A stretch of 64,000 bases of DNA from Apricaphanius iberus (lineage: Eukaryota > Chordata > Actinopteri > Cyprinodontiformes > Aphaniidae), in assembly GCA_028564705.1 (NCBI GenBank), contig JAPXFQ010002465.1, positions 806,001 to 870,000 of the forward strand, in the 5' to 3' direction. Position numbers and translations under genes: made by a program. Below the pieces are notes generated by a model. That model made no database searches and was not told where the DNA came from. It saw nothing but the letters and a program-made list of their open reading frames with translations. This document shows positions 10,493-21,973 of this stretch, piece after piece (the first letter of the stretch is position 1; each line of letters opens with the position of its first letter).

Positions 10493-12649
10493 TGTTATTC
10501 CAGAACAATGTTCTGTGTTTTCCTGAAGACTCGGAGCAAGGAGCAGTTTAACTGAAGGACAATCTACATCCTGGGAGGCAACAGATTATCTGCAATAAGT
10601 ATTCTTAACAGATGAAAGAATAAAATCTCAACATTTTCTGTCAACTAAATAGTTAAAATTTCATCCTTGTCGATGAAAGTAAAAATGACTTCTAATATTT
10701 TTAATTTATTATAAGACCTAAAAAAATCGGTAGTTGTCCTCACAAACCCTGCACATTTCTGAAGGTCATAACACAAACCTGAAGGAAGGAAGAAAGCTGA
10801 AAAAACCCAACAACAAACAAATCATGAGAAAAATCAGCTCATAAGCCAGTTGAGTGAGGTGTAAAAGACAGGCCCGGCTGCTGGAACACAATCTCAGTAA
10901 GTCTGGACACCAGGTGTCCTTCCAGCAGGTGTTGGATTACCAGCTGGCATGTCCAGGACAGGACCCTGTGTCCTGTGAAGTGGGCACACAGTAAGAGGCC
11001 TAAGCACAGGTAATAAAGGTAAACTTGAGGATTTAGGTCCTCAGCCCTGACTCTAAAGACTCTTAGCAGGTGATTTGTGGCTCATCCCCTAAGGGCTTAG
11101 GCTGTGACGATCTGACAAAGCTTGACTATCAAATCAGGTGTCTACTTAACGCAGTCCAGCCAGGTTGATCGGAGAGATGGCTGAAGAGTGGGTCGCATAT
11201 CCTGTTAGCGTAGCTGTTTGAAAGGGTATTTAAAGGGTGATCCCATTATGCTGGATTGAAATCTCCATAATGTGTTCCAAAACAGCTCCAGGAAGGATTC
11301 TGACAGCATCTTTTGGCAGGAAACTGTTACAGGACGCATGCTAAACTGCATCAAGGTTGTCTTCATTATGCAGGAAGCAGTAAGTTGTGTCAGTGAATGA
11401 TAAACCGATGTCTGCAAATTTCAAGTCTTTCCTCTCGTGGACATGCAACCACCCTTGCCTTAGCCCAGCAAATATCTCCCTGAGTTGGTTTACTCATTAC
11501 GTGATTATGTCACATTGGGTAAATTAGACTTGATACCCAGCAAATCATTTGGGAGGTGACAGAAAAATATAAAGGATGATTTTAACGCAAGTACTGAAGA
11601 CAGATTGGTTATTTTTGCATTCCTGAAACTTTCAACTTAATCTTACATCTTTGAGACTGGAAAAAGTTTCTGTGGCTGAACAGCAGCTTAATGGGCAGCT
11701 TCTCATGTCCTGAATCACAGTCAGTGAGTTTGGAGACGACATTTCCTTCAGGCATGCTCATTTATGTGGGGAGTACAAAGAAAATTATGACTTATTAAAA
11801 AGGTTTATCCAACGAACAGCGCTTCCTAATCATAGTTTAAACAGCTTCTAACCATTCAAAATGGGGCCATCTAAAACCTTTAACATTGGGTTTAAAAAGA
11901 AAAGGTCCGACGTGTTGGCATAAACATAAATGTGCTTTGAAAACTTTATGGCTTCAGATTTGTGCAGTTAGTTGTATGAATATTAACTAATTTCAAAAAA
12001 ATCTTTGCCTAAAAAGTTCACTTACATAACAAAATACTTCATCATATATTTGTGTTCTCATTCATATCAGCACCTAAATCAGTCTACAGTAGAAGAGCAG
12101 ATGTAAATAAAGAGGGACAGAAGTGCTTAAATGAATTGCCTTTTTGATGTGGTAATTTTCATATCTAAGGAAAATAGTGCAGCCATGTTTGCTTTGCATC
12201 AAAAGGCCTCTCATAGAAGGAAACTGCTGCTAAACATTTTGTAGTTTTCTGGATTATGAAGAACATTATATTGTAACTCATGAGTTACCTCTACCAATGT
12301 TCAGCAAGCACCAGAAGGGATTGTTTCTCATCTTAGAGTGAGGGCTTACCTCACAGTTTTACCCAGAAAAACGTTGATGCACAGGAGTGATACAGTATGG
12401 GTTCAAGGGCAATGTGTTCAATTGCAAGCATGGAGAACATTTGGTTAAGAAATTTAAATCTGACAAAAATTACAGAAGTTACAAGTACCATAAAAAAAGT
12501 CCATATTTAAATATTTCAAGAATTTATTTCTTATTATAATATGGCTTGTAGGAAAAAAACACCAAAAATTAGAGTCTCTGCAATTTTTAAATAACAGATT
12601 TAGAAACTATATTTAATCTATAAATGTAATGGTCATACTGTATTATGGC
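10493..12649. other. Gene-free stretch
   Basis: No exon, RNA gene or clear transposon signature. 10.86-11.45 kb has more balanced composition than its surroundings. Confidence 0.35.
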
Positions 12650-12966
12650 CATACTGTCATAAAAAGACTGCTGAATGGAGAGACCCAACTGCAGCTACAA
12701 TGGCGGTGCCATTTATCCATTCCATATCATAAATCCCAAACCGAAACCACCGTAAAACAAATCAAGAAGAAGTAATAGTACCAAGAAGAGGTTTTTTCTT
12801 CAAGTAATGTATGTACGGCTTATTCGGCGTCCATACTGAATTGTACATAGACATGAAATACGTATATATCTATGAAATAGGCTCTTTGCACAAGTCCCGT
12901 GAGGTCTTTCCATTTTCCCAGCGATCAGATCAGCTTCTGGTTAACTTCCTGTTACATTTCGTCACC

Positions 12967-15095
12967 ATGAACTTTACAAGATGTTTACAGAACCTGCCAA
13001 AAATATCAATAAACGATGTTCATCGTATCGTGGAAGCCCACTTCCCTGCTCCCAAGAGCAATCGGGAAAAAGGATTTCATCTTTATATAACCAGTTACTT
13101 GCAGTGCCAGACGAACATCAGGGCACGTGTGAAGTTGTAGTCAGGGCACTGTGTTACAGGTCCATGAAGAAAGCTGAGACGCCCCACAGTTTGAGTTTAT
13201 GGTGAAGCGAAATAGATAAGAAACCCAGTGTTCCCGATGTTATTGCGGACATTTAAGATCAGACATTAAAATGTAACTCTAAAATGTGATCACAATGAAA
13301 ATAGCGGTTAAAATGACAGGTAAGCTGACCTTGTTGGTCCCCACTGGGTTACTGCATGTGTTCATGTTAAAGCTTTATTATTGTATTGTAATGTATGGTA
13401 AGTTATTATAACTCAGATTTCCATATATTCCTGGGGATGCAGCTAGATGAAAATAGAGTGAAGAATAGTTAAAGCAGGTAAGGTCAGGTAAGTTTACTTA
13501 ACTGATCCCCACTGGTTATTGTGTACTGATTCATATTTTTCTCATCGGTTCTATATTCATCTTAGGGTTCCTCTCAATACTCAACTCAGTCATTTATTTA
13601 AGGTATAAGCTGGTGTTATAGGTATAAGGTATAATGTTGATGTAATGCAGGTGAAATATTAAGCCAAAATACTTAAATTATTATTTGGTCAGTGGGTATT
13701 AGAGATAGGAATGATTAACAAAAACCCAGACTTAAACAATTAAGTAGACCAAGTTTAATAAGTACAAACTATGACATGTGGCACTGAAAGATTCCAGTCC
13801 TGTGGAGCTGGTGCATCACAGCTGCACATGTGGCTGGTGCAGCTCTATGTAACAACTGTGTAGCCTCACGTTTCCAGTCTGCACATTATTCTCTGCTGAA
13901 GATGCCTTTGGTCCCCCCTATGCTAAGCTGTACTGAGGGACAACAACAATGGCACAAACCCAGAACTTTGATAAGCGACAATAAAGGGCATATCTATCTC
14001 TTGCACACTCATTGTATGCGTGTTGGTGAGATTTTCTTAACTACATCCTGTGTCAGGATATAAAACCAGGACCTGTGGAAAAGACAGCTGAGCTGTCTGC
14101 AAAACCAAAGTGTGGAGGAACAAAAGACGACGTAAGGTTAAAGCCAGCTAGCGGCTGTTGGAATCTTCTCCAGGGGAGCTATGACTATGATGGTTAGATC
14201 CGCCCCTGGTAAAAGCTAAACATTGTAGATTTATTAGTGTTCTGCATGAATGTTTGAATGAAAATGTGTATGGCAAATGTGTTAAGTTTTATCTTTCACA
14301 CAGGAACACACTCTACAAAGGCCTGAGCGGAGATTTACCTGCAACCAGCAGTAGCAAAGAGAGATCTGTCCTTCCATGCTACCCGACCACGTCCATCTCT
14401 GCCTCTTCTGAATTACTACCTGCAGCCATCTAATTGCATGTTTGCAGTGAAGCTACTGTATGTTAAAAGTCTTGAGTTCACTTGGGACATGGCACACAAA
14501 TTTGAGTATTCTACCAGAGAACAAGTTTGTGCACTGAATGGCATGAGTTAAGGAGGCGAAGACTGACTGCCTCATCCGTCAGGTAAGCGAGAGTACTGAA
14601 GACTGCAGGGAACACGTCAGAATGCAGCTATGAAGAGGGGGCTTGAAATGGAGGCAAATGCCATCTGGGAGTACTGCCAGATGAAGAGGGTCTACCACTA
14701 CCCTTGTGGATTTGTGATCCACCCTGATGCACCTTGTTTGGTTGCTGTTTAGTCTTGTCATGCTTCAGCCAACTGGGCTGATTTTTGATCCTTCAGAGCT
14801 TTACAATTTTGTTGTGATTGAAATGAAATGTTCAAATGTTAAAAGCTATGTTGACTGACCATTTCTCAAAATGAATTCAGGCAAACTGGAGCTTAAAAGA
14901 TCACATGCTTATTACTTGCAAGTACAAGGACAGATGCTACTAACAGGAATGAATTGCTGTGACTTTGTTGTCTTAGCTGAGGATGACACACTAATTCAAA
15001 GAATTTACAAAGTGACATGTAAAATGTCATTAAAGAAAAGGTAGACTGGTTTATTTCAATGTATACATGCAGAAATGCATGTAATGTGTCCAAAT
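12967..15095 (+). pseudogene. YqaJ-like nuclease relic of the transposon
   Basis: The first exon starts at ATG 12967 (MNFTRCLQNLPKISINDVHR, then EKGFHLYITSYLQ), the N-terminal pattern of transposon-borne YqaJ proteins. After a gap, 14600-14720 reads MKRGLEMEANAIWEYCQMKR and HYPCGFVIHPDAP, then a broken copy of the ASPDG motif. From about 14810 the frame continues VVIEMKCSNVKSYVD, LELKRSHAYYLQVQGQ and DFVVLAEDDTLIQRIYK. The E-x-K of the nuclease core (EMK) and the downstream QVQGQ are still visible. A donor-like CAG/GTAAGC occurs near 14580. Stops and frame changes interrupt it, so no protein is expected. Confidence 0.65.
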
Positions 15096-15239
15096 CCAAT
15101 AATCATGCACAATGTAATGAAATTTAATGTGTGATGTAATGTATATGCTTGTTTTGAAACTATAAATTTATAATGCAACATTCAACGTAGTGACTTGATT
15201 TTAACAAATTCTATAAGCCACTGAGCGGCTGCTTTTCCA

Positions 15240-16590
15240 ATACTTGACAATTTGTCTTGTGGCGGGTCCACTGAATGAGAAACCCTTTCAACCATTATGG
15301 CCATGTCAGGAGTGATGTAATCCCTGACTGGCGAAAAGCCTCCTTGATCTCTCAAAGAGTGCTGACAGAAATGTCAGGGCTCCATGGGGGGACATTCCCA
15401 TCACGGCCTTGAAGGTGCAGTGGGACTTGTATTGGGAAAAGACCTCACTCTGAAGGAGCAGATATGAAGGAGTCTAACAGCGTAACTCTTTGCAGTCAAG
15501 GTCCACATGTGTGTTGCTGTAGCTACATGAAAGTCCTGTGGAAGACTGGCCTTCACAGCTGCAAGAGACATCCATGATCATACCAACCCCGGTAGGCTGT
15601 AGAGAAAGTTGGCCCAGGTCACAATAATTCAGCGGACTTTTGCTTGATGGATGTTGAACCTAGCCTGCTCCCTCTGGGTACAGCCAGTGGACAGATATGA
15701 GAGGAAGAGGGAAAACAGCAGTTAAAGTTAGATCATAATCACAATATTCATGGATGTGTGTATTTGTGTATGAGCCTGCTACTTACAGTCGATCTGGTTA
15801 CAGGACTTTCAGTTGTTACGCTTGTCGTTCTTCTTGCTCTGGTACTGGTGACCCTAACCATCTTCACATGGGCAGTACTGATCAGACCCAAAAATGCCAC
15901 CAGACGCTCATATGAGAGGAATCTAAACAGTATTATTTTTGGAATTAGTCATTATACAAGCTCAATATTAGATTATAAAGATAGAGAAAATAATACACTA
16001 AAACAGACAATAGACACAACCACTTACAGTAAAATTAAGCATTGATCTTAAAAGCTTGATAGATCGGTTGTACATATCTTACCTTGTGTAAAATCTGATG
16101 TCCTGTGGTGAAGATGCAAACCACTGGAGTCCAAATGAGCTCTGCAGATGTAGCGTTTGGACCTGCTGTCTCAGCATCTTGATTTCTTAAAGTAGCTTCT
16201 CATATTGTTCCCGGTTGACACATAGTGTGGGACTTACTTTGTAGTTGTGGTCCATGGACATGGGGACCATTGCTTCCACAATCTCCTCCTCAGTCTCCAC
16301 GGGGCCAAGACTTGATCTGAGTGCGGCTCTCCCAAACACTGGCCAGCATTTTGCTATTCATGTAGCCATTCAACTCAAACGATGAGGGTACGGCATTTTC
16401 AGCTAAAATCCGTCTACCACTAGCAGTAGTACGGATAAGATCCTTAGTAAAATGTCTACTGCATTTGTTCGTATATGGAGTTACGCAAAACCCTGCCCTC
16501 TGAATCTTTTGAAGCCACTGCGCACAAATGCTGTGTGCTTTGGAAAGCGTTGGAAGCTAAGTTTACTGTTATAATGACTGAATCTAGTAC
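15240..16590 (-). pseudogene. THAP-domain DDE_4 transposase relic
   Basis: Read on the minus strand from the right: LSFQRFPK and QWLQKIQRAGF, then NKCSRHF and NAVPSSFEL (16390-16570). These are the W, C..H and AVPxxF signatures of a THAP zinc finger, with one frameshift inside. Next come EQYEKLL, LRQQVQTLHLQSSFGLQWF and DIRFYTR, then a splice-donor-like GTAAGA near 16080. After an intron-like gap, ARFNIHQAKVR and IIVTWANFLYSL and then VDLDCKELRC with a stop, SEVFSQYKSHCTFKAVMGMS and PHGALTFLSALFE match a DDE_4 transposase of the PIF/Harbinger/ISL2EU group. The first catalytic Asp (LDC) is kept. It is inactive because of stops and frameshifts. Confidence 0.65.
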
Positions 16591-17212
16591 AAAGTGGCAC
16601 ACAGCAATGGTCATTTGAACCAACCCAAAATTTTCTGTAAGTTGTATAAATCTCTGACATTATATTTTGTTTTCTTTCTTACAGTTACAGCTCTCGTTTG
16701 TTCATTTTGCCTCATATATTTCGTCACTGTAACTGGAGGAGGAAGTAACATCAGTAAACTGAGCTGCCGATCACTGTGGAAAATGGAAATACGTCATGGG
16801 ACTTGCACACAGGACCAATTGTACTGGTAAAAGGCAAGGTCCTGCCTTTCTCATCTCTGATTAGCTAGTCTGGTTGATTTATTACTAATCCTAACATTTG
16901 AGGACCATTGCCTAAACCTAATATGATACGTAATTTCTATTCTTTCAACATTTAGGAACAGTTATATCCATAAAAAGTTAACACTACAGCTCAGTGATTA
17001 GCTGTGTTTAACTAACTTCCGCTGGAGAATTCCAGTATGGATTGGATATATAGTGGCCCCCTTGTCGACCACTGTAACCGCAGGAAAGTACTCTCGGCTG
17101 ACTGGACAGATGTCCGGAAGACACTCAGTGCATTTACATGCAGCAACAGAAAATCAAATGATTACCTTAGTTAGACTGAAATCAGACTTTTGAAATGCAT
17201 GTATACACCTTA

Positions 17213-18109
17213 AGCCTAGTTTATTCTTCTCCAACCGCGAATTTGCACTCAGACGCAGACTTATTGAGGGAGACATTTTTTGTTTATAGTAGTCGGTTTT
17301 CTCCACTCCATTCTCTATTGTATTTTCAGCGTTGCTCGACCAGGAAAGCAGGGGGTGCTAACTTTACATGGCGTCTCTGCCTACTATCACAGCGTCGTTT
17401 CAGTTTTTTTCTAGGCCTGTGAGTGCATGTCTTCCTCAAGGAGCAATGGACGACAGAAAGTACGTTTTGATTAAGCTGTAAAGCTTTTTACTAGAAGTGC
17501 AGCCCATAGAATACTCTAAAAACACATGAAAACAAACATAGCAGCCTTTTTTGTTGTTTTCCTACACCTGCCGACCCTGCCTAACCTTCGTTGTGTATCA
17601 TTGTGAATGTAGGAATATGTGCTTCAATGTTTAAGTGTGTTTTTTTCCTTTACCTGTGTTGTGAGTGTGAGTACGGAATCAAAACCGAGTTGAGCGCTTT
17701 TTCCCCTCACCGTGACCTGGATCTGTTCGTTTTGTTTTTTGTTTGCAATGATCTTGGAAAGGTTGTACTGTAAACTGAATTTCCCCTTGGGGATCAATAA
17801 AGTATCGTTGAATCCTTGTGATGGAAATCGCCAAAAGAACAGATTAGATAAATAATCCTTTCAATATAAAGCAATGCATCATGAACTACTGATTACAGCG
17901 ACTATAGAGCACCGCTCTGGTGAAGCGATCTCTGGCTGTTGCTGAAACTGACTAATCAGATGCATACACTCTCCGTTGATGGAGACGCATAAAAAATTGG
18001 GCCTCTACTCCGTGCGTTCTTGCGTAGGTGACGGAGAGCCCTTACGTTGACGGATAATTGGCGTTGCGTCAATCAGTGTCCGTCAAAACTGAGAAGCATA
18101 AACTGGGCT
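17213..18109. mobile_element. PIF/Harbinger-type MITE with TTA duplication
   Basis: The ends AGCCTAGTTTATTCTTCTC (left) and AGCCCAGTTTATGCTTCTC (right, reverse complement) are inverted, and both are flanked by TTA (17210-17212 and 18110-18112). A 3-bp TWA duplication is the PIF/Harbinger hallmark. No transposase is encoded. The interior holds foreign sequence, including a LINE tail at 17771-17812 and, near 17.9-18.05 kb, another stretch with similar short inverted motifs. Confidence 0.65.
17771..17812 (+). repeat. Rex1/Babar-type LINE 3' tail nested in the MITE
   Basis: TTTCCCCTTGGGGATCAATA followed by AAGTATC is the tail that also ends the reverse-transcriptase relic at 46.8 kb (there on minus). 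Confidence 0.5.
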
Positions 18110-18649
18110 TTAGTCCGACTTACATCAAACCGAACTGGACTCTCACAAATCGGACTAAGGGACCCAGATAATGCGATTGGAAATTGCATTTCTCTTCAAC
18201 CAACCCCGTCACCCGAAGTGACGAGATGAGGAAGCGCAAATTAACAGCACAGTAGTATAAGAAGAATATGGTGGCTGAGACAAATGTAAGTGGCCAGTCA
18301 GTGTATTTATGGACTGAAAAACAGGCAGTGCATTGTGATTATGAATAACCTGATTTGACTCTCACTCTGCTTTACTCCCGCTAGCATCTGTTTACTGCCT
18401 ATGTGTCGCTCAAGGCTAAGTGGTAGAATGCTACCACGAAGGGATGCATGTCTCTATCTATCGTTGCAGAGTCCAACTTACTTTATTTAATAATTCGATT
18501 TTCTGAGTGATATGTAAACTGGGACTGGGCTTTCAACCGGCGGCAAACCATTAGTCTGATTACTCCAAAAATCTTGATTTAGATGTACATGTAAATGTAG
18601 TGAGTCGTTGATACTCTCCATTAGGAGGGTAAGCTATAAAACAAAAACT
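18110..18649. other. Gene-free stretch
   Basis: No gene or clear repeat recognised. It includes the TTA flank of the Harbinger-type MITE. Confidence 0.35.
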
Positions 18650-19300
18650 AGTTGATCACAGAATGCTGTATCCAATTATATTCAAAAAGTTGAATTAAAA
18701 GGTGGACCAAAAACAGGGATTACCATAGCCTTAAGCCAACTGACAAGCAGAATCAATTGAAGAATCTGGAGGAGTTTCATAGGGAGAGGACTGAAGCTGG
18801 AGTCAATATGTTCAGACAAATCCTACACATGGGCTGCAAGTGTCTCACCTGGTTTGTTGGGGTGCCATGTCATGTGCCAGTGTTGGTCCATGGTGTTTTC
18901 TGAAGTCCACACTCAACACGGCAATCTGCCAGGAAATTTTAAGGCACTTTATGCTTCCTTCTGCTGGCAAGCTTTAAGGAGAAATTGATTTCATTTTCCA
19001 GCCTGACTTGTTAAGATTCTACACTGCCAAAGGTACCAAAAGCTGTTGTTTCTATCATTGATTGGCCAGCAAAATGGCCAAACCAGAACCTCAAAAAGAA
19101 GTTATAGAGTGCTGTCAAGAGGAAGATGAGAGAGACTAAAACCAACAACACAAATGACCTGAAGGCTGCTATCAAAGCAACCTGGGCTTTCATCACACCT
19201 CAGCAGAAACACAGGCTTATCTCCTCCAATCCACGGCACACTGACACAGCAATCATGCGAAGGGAGTCCTGGCCAACTATTGAGTACATAGAAAAGAGCA
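18650..19300 (+). pseudogene. Dead Tc1/mariner-type transposase relic
   Basis: The C-terminal third is readable: IDWPAKWPNQNLKK, a decayed form of the Tc1/mariner SPDLNPIE box, then KMRETKTNNTNDLKAAIKAT and WAFITPQQKHRLISSNPRH with DTAIMRRE. The N-terminal part is only traceable as noisy sequence with stops. The catalytic DLNPxE motif is destroyed (NQNLKK). No inverted ends were found. Confidence 0.55.
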
Positions 19301-19469
19301 TACTTTTTAGAAGCCTGACATTTTTATTTAAAATCTCCTTTTTGCTGATCTTTAATAATTTTTTTAGTTACATAAAAATCTGAGACACAGAATTTCAGTT
19401 TTTTATTATTTCCATAATCAGTCAATCAATTGGTATTATTTTTATCTTTAATGTTTTACAGTATGTCTT

Positions 19470-19535
19470 TAATTGGTCTTTGTATAGCACTTTGTGAAAT
19501 TACCTGTGAAAGGTGCTATATAAATAAAAAAATGT
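19470..19535 (+). repeat. SINE/LINE 3' tail
   Basis: GTATAGCACTTTGTGAAATT, then GAAAGGTGCTATATAAATAA: a short LINE/SINE tail of the same general type as the L2 tails but a different subfamily. Confidence 0.5.
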
Positions 19536-19779
19536 ATTCTTCTTCATCTGTCAGATATGATCATAAAAACATTTTTTTCTCTAGCTCAACTGTTTACCAC
19601 AACTGAACTCTATGAAGCAATTTGATAATCAGTTTGTTAGAACAATAAGTACAGAATTAATCTGAACCATGAAAAGTGAAGCTAAAAGAGAATGGTTTGA
19701 GGGCTGTATAGTGAACTGAAAAATTACACAAAAACGTGTGCAGGGATCAAAATTACAGCCCCTCTCCAGGGAGTTCAAA

Positions 19780-20170
19780 GCTCTGTTAGAGCACGAAGTC
19801 TCACTAGTATGAAACGCTGGTCTGCCTTTATCAGTTTACAAGATTGTTTAGAGTCTTGTCATGAAGCCCTTGGTATCTATCATGAAACAGTAGAGGCAAA
19901 ACAAGCAGACTGATTATCATCAGCAGGGCCAGGAAGGGTGGACAACAACAGGGGAATTTATCACGCCCATCTCACAGTCCTCTTTCGCTGTGACCTAAAC
20001 TCATTTTCACCTCCTCTCCTCCTGAACGAGGAACCTCATGTCTGATGTGAGAGGATGACACCTCCCCTTCCGTTGCCTTCTTCCTACAGACCTCACTCTT
20101 CTCTGACTGAAATCTAAACAAGCACAATTAAAGTTAATTGGCTGGATAGGATCTCTGTCTGCCTTGCGTG
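19780..20170. promoter_or_regulatory. Candidate conserved non-coding element
   Basis: About 390 bp without repeat hallmarks, moderately GC-balanced, containing ATTTATCACG, a homeodomain-like TTAATTGG cluster near 20133 and no open frame. Assignment is by texture and position only. Confidence 0.2.
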
Positions 20171-20197
20171 CTCGAAAAACATCCGCTCAGCTTGCAC

Positions 20198-20210
20198 ACA
20201 CACACACACC
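20198..20210 (+). repeat. Short CA microsatellite
   Basis: About six CA units. The GGACA pentamer repeats near 20628-20647 are a second small tandem repeat nearby. Confidence 0.6.
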
Positions 20211-20843
20211 TTCTCCTGAGGCTTCCCTCTGGAAACACAGATATAGAAATGTTTTAACGTGAAGCTTCTCTTCCCTGCACGTGTCCCAATCGTTGAAAAA
20301 GCAGAGTTGGATGAAAGGGAAGGCTACGTGAACGAGTTTTGGGGGAGCACAAACTGCTGTCTCTGATAGACAAGATAGCAAACTTTGGCTCCGTGCTTGT
20401 GCTATCACTGGCACTCATCTCACACAAACACACTCAGCCCAAACAAAGACTAGCAACATTGCTGGTAGGACAAACAACATCCTGATATAATTACACATTC
20501 AGGAAATTAACAAGACAGTATGTCTGCTGCAGCAGGAACATGTACTCTACACTGTAAGTGACTGAGAGGAAGGAAGAGTTCAACACCAGGCTGCAGCTGA
20601 GGGTCTGTAAATAACTGGCTGGACTTGGACAGGACAGGACAGGACAGAGGGTTGAACAAGAACTATTCACAGTCTCTGGAGGATCAAGAGACTGTGGATC
20701 AAGTTGGTTCTAAACAGTTCAAAAGAAAATTCAAAATGAAAATTACATGTTGCTGTTACTCATATTATCAAAGTATGTTCTTCAGTAGCAGTCAGGAGTG
20801 CAGGAAATCTGAAGAGACTGTTGGTGTATGACATGCCAAAAAC

Positions 20844-21965
20844 TAGGGCTGGACGCTATAGAAAAATAGCGTATCGATAAAGGAATAGTCATATTGATCG
20901 ATATCAATAATTATCGATAAATATCACAAAATGTAAAATATATATTTTAAGTGCCTCCCAGGTTATTTTCTTGTTCTTCAATGAACTAATTTTAACTAAG
21001 AATTAAATTAATAAATTTTTCATACACTTCTTTTTATCATAACTAAGTTTGTAAGACAGAAACAAATCAAGAGACCTGAGTAACAAAGAAATTCAAAGAA
21101 AAGTAATATTAACCATTATATGTATATTTAATTATGTAAGTAATTTAAAGGCTAATCTTGATGCTTTTTAATCTTTTAAACATTTTATGAGACTTTGTAA
21201 TATTAATGGCTGAAACCTTTGGTTTAGTTTGTCAATAAAGCTCATTCAAATTCACCTCAGATCTGGTTCAGCTGCTGGCTAAAGCAAAAAAGCTAGTCAT
21301 CAGAGTGTAGAGAGAGCCCAGAACACTGCAGCCCCATCACTGAGAACTGAAGCAGACAGGTCTACCCAACTCTGTAGTGTTTTTTAAAGCGTTTTTCACT
21401 TCTGAGGACTTTCTAAAAGCCACAGATTTTGTTAGCAGCACGACCTTGGTAAGTTTCTTGTGTATCTCTGTAACAGATTCGCAGCCCTGCGAGCCGGAGG
21501 AGGGGAGTCCTGCCTAAAACAACTGATCGTAGTTTTATTATTGCTCGGTTTAGTGTTTTAGTCGAGGATCGGTTCAAAACGGGGCGCAACCTTTACCCGA
21601 GCCACTGAAACATTTATCTGGAACAATTTTCTCTGTTGCGCCCTTGCTGTGACATCTGACCACGTCGAAGTTACGGCGATGGTTCTTTTAGGGACTATCA
21701 AAATCTGTTTTAGCTCAAATCATTTCATCATTTTTGTGGTTTGAAAGAACAGAGGGGTGTTTAGCAGAGCTACGTGGGTCATTGTTAATGATTCGTTTGG
21801 AGTAAGTAATGGTTGTTGTATTAAGCTACCTGATATGCTATGAAAAATAAATGAGGGGAAAACATTTTTTCTATCAAACTTTTTTATCGACCCGTTTTTT
21901 TTTCTATCAACCACATGTCAATCGCTCGATATATACTACTGTCGAATTATCGTCCATCGACCCTA
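20844..21965. mobile_element. hAT-type non-autonomous element (1.12 kb)
   Basis: It starts TAGGGCTGGACG and ends with the reverse complement of a related sequence (TAGGGTCGATGGACGATA). It is flanked by near-identical 8-mers, CCAAAAAC (20836) and CTAAAAAC (21966), as expected for hAT. The subterminal part is dense in ATCGAT/TATCGAT palindromes, possible transposase sites. A reading frame of 64 codons on minus inside it shows no transposase motif. Confidence 0.65.
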
Positions 21966-21973
21966 CTAAAAAC

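Larger units (their letters stand above)
12650..16620. mobile_element. Decayed two-gene DNA transposon, ISL2EU-like
   Basis: A convergent pair of broken genes: a YqaJ-type exonuclease on + (12967-15095) and a THAP + DDE_4 transposase on - (15240-16590). This pairing, nuclease plus IS-like DDE transposase, is what I know of ISL2EU elements in animal genomes. Both genes have in-frame stops and frameshifts, so the copy is dead. I could not fix the ends or a target duplication; the limits are approximate. Confidence 0.6.

Noticed and set aside
12811..13140. Full 109-codon frame starting at 12811
   Set aside because: Only the part from ATG 12967 matches the YqaJ-type protein; the upstream 52 codons look like untranslated leader.
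15758..16045. 95-codon frame with a strong hydrophobic segment (LSVVTLVVLLALVLVTLTIF), then basic residues, like a single-pass membrane exon preceded by TTACAG
   Set aside because: It lies opposite the intron-like gap of the THAP transposase relic, has no conserved partner exon or donor, and 40 residues after the hydrophobic run look random. Kept out for lack of homology.
16594..16830. 78-codon frame with a hydrophobic stretch and Cys residues after a CTTACAG acceptor-like site
   Set aside because: No family resemblance; low-complexity hydrophobic sequence in AT-rich DNA produces such frames often.
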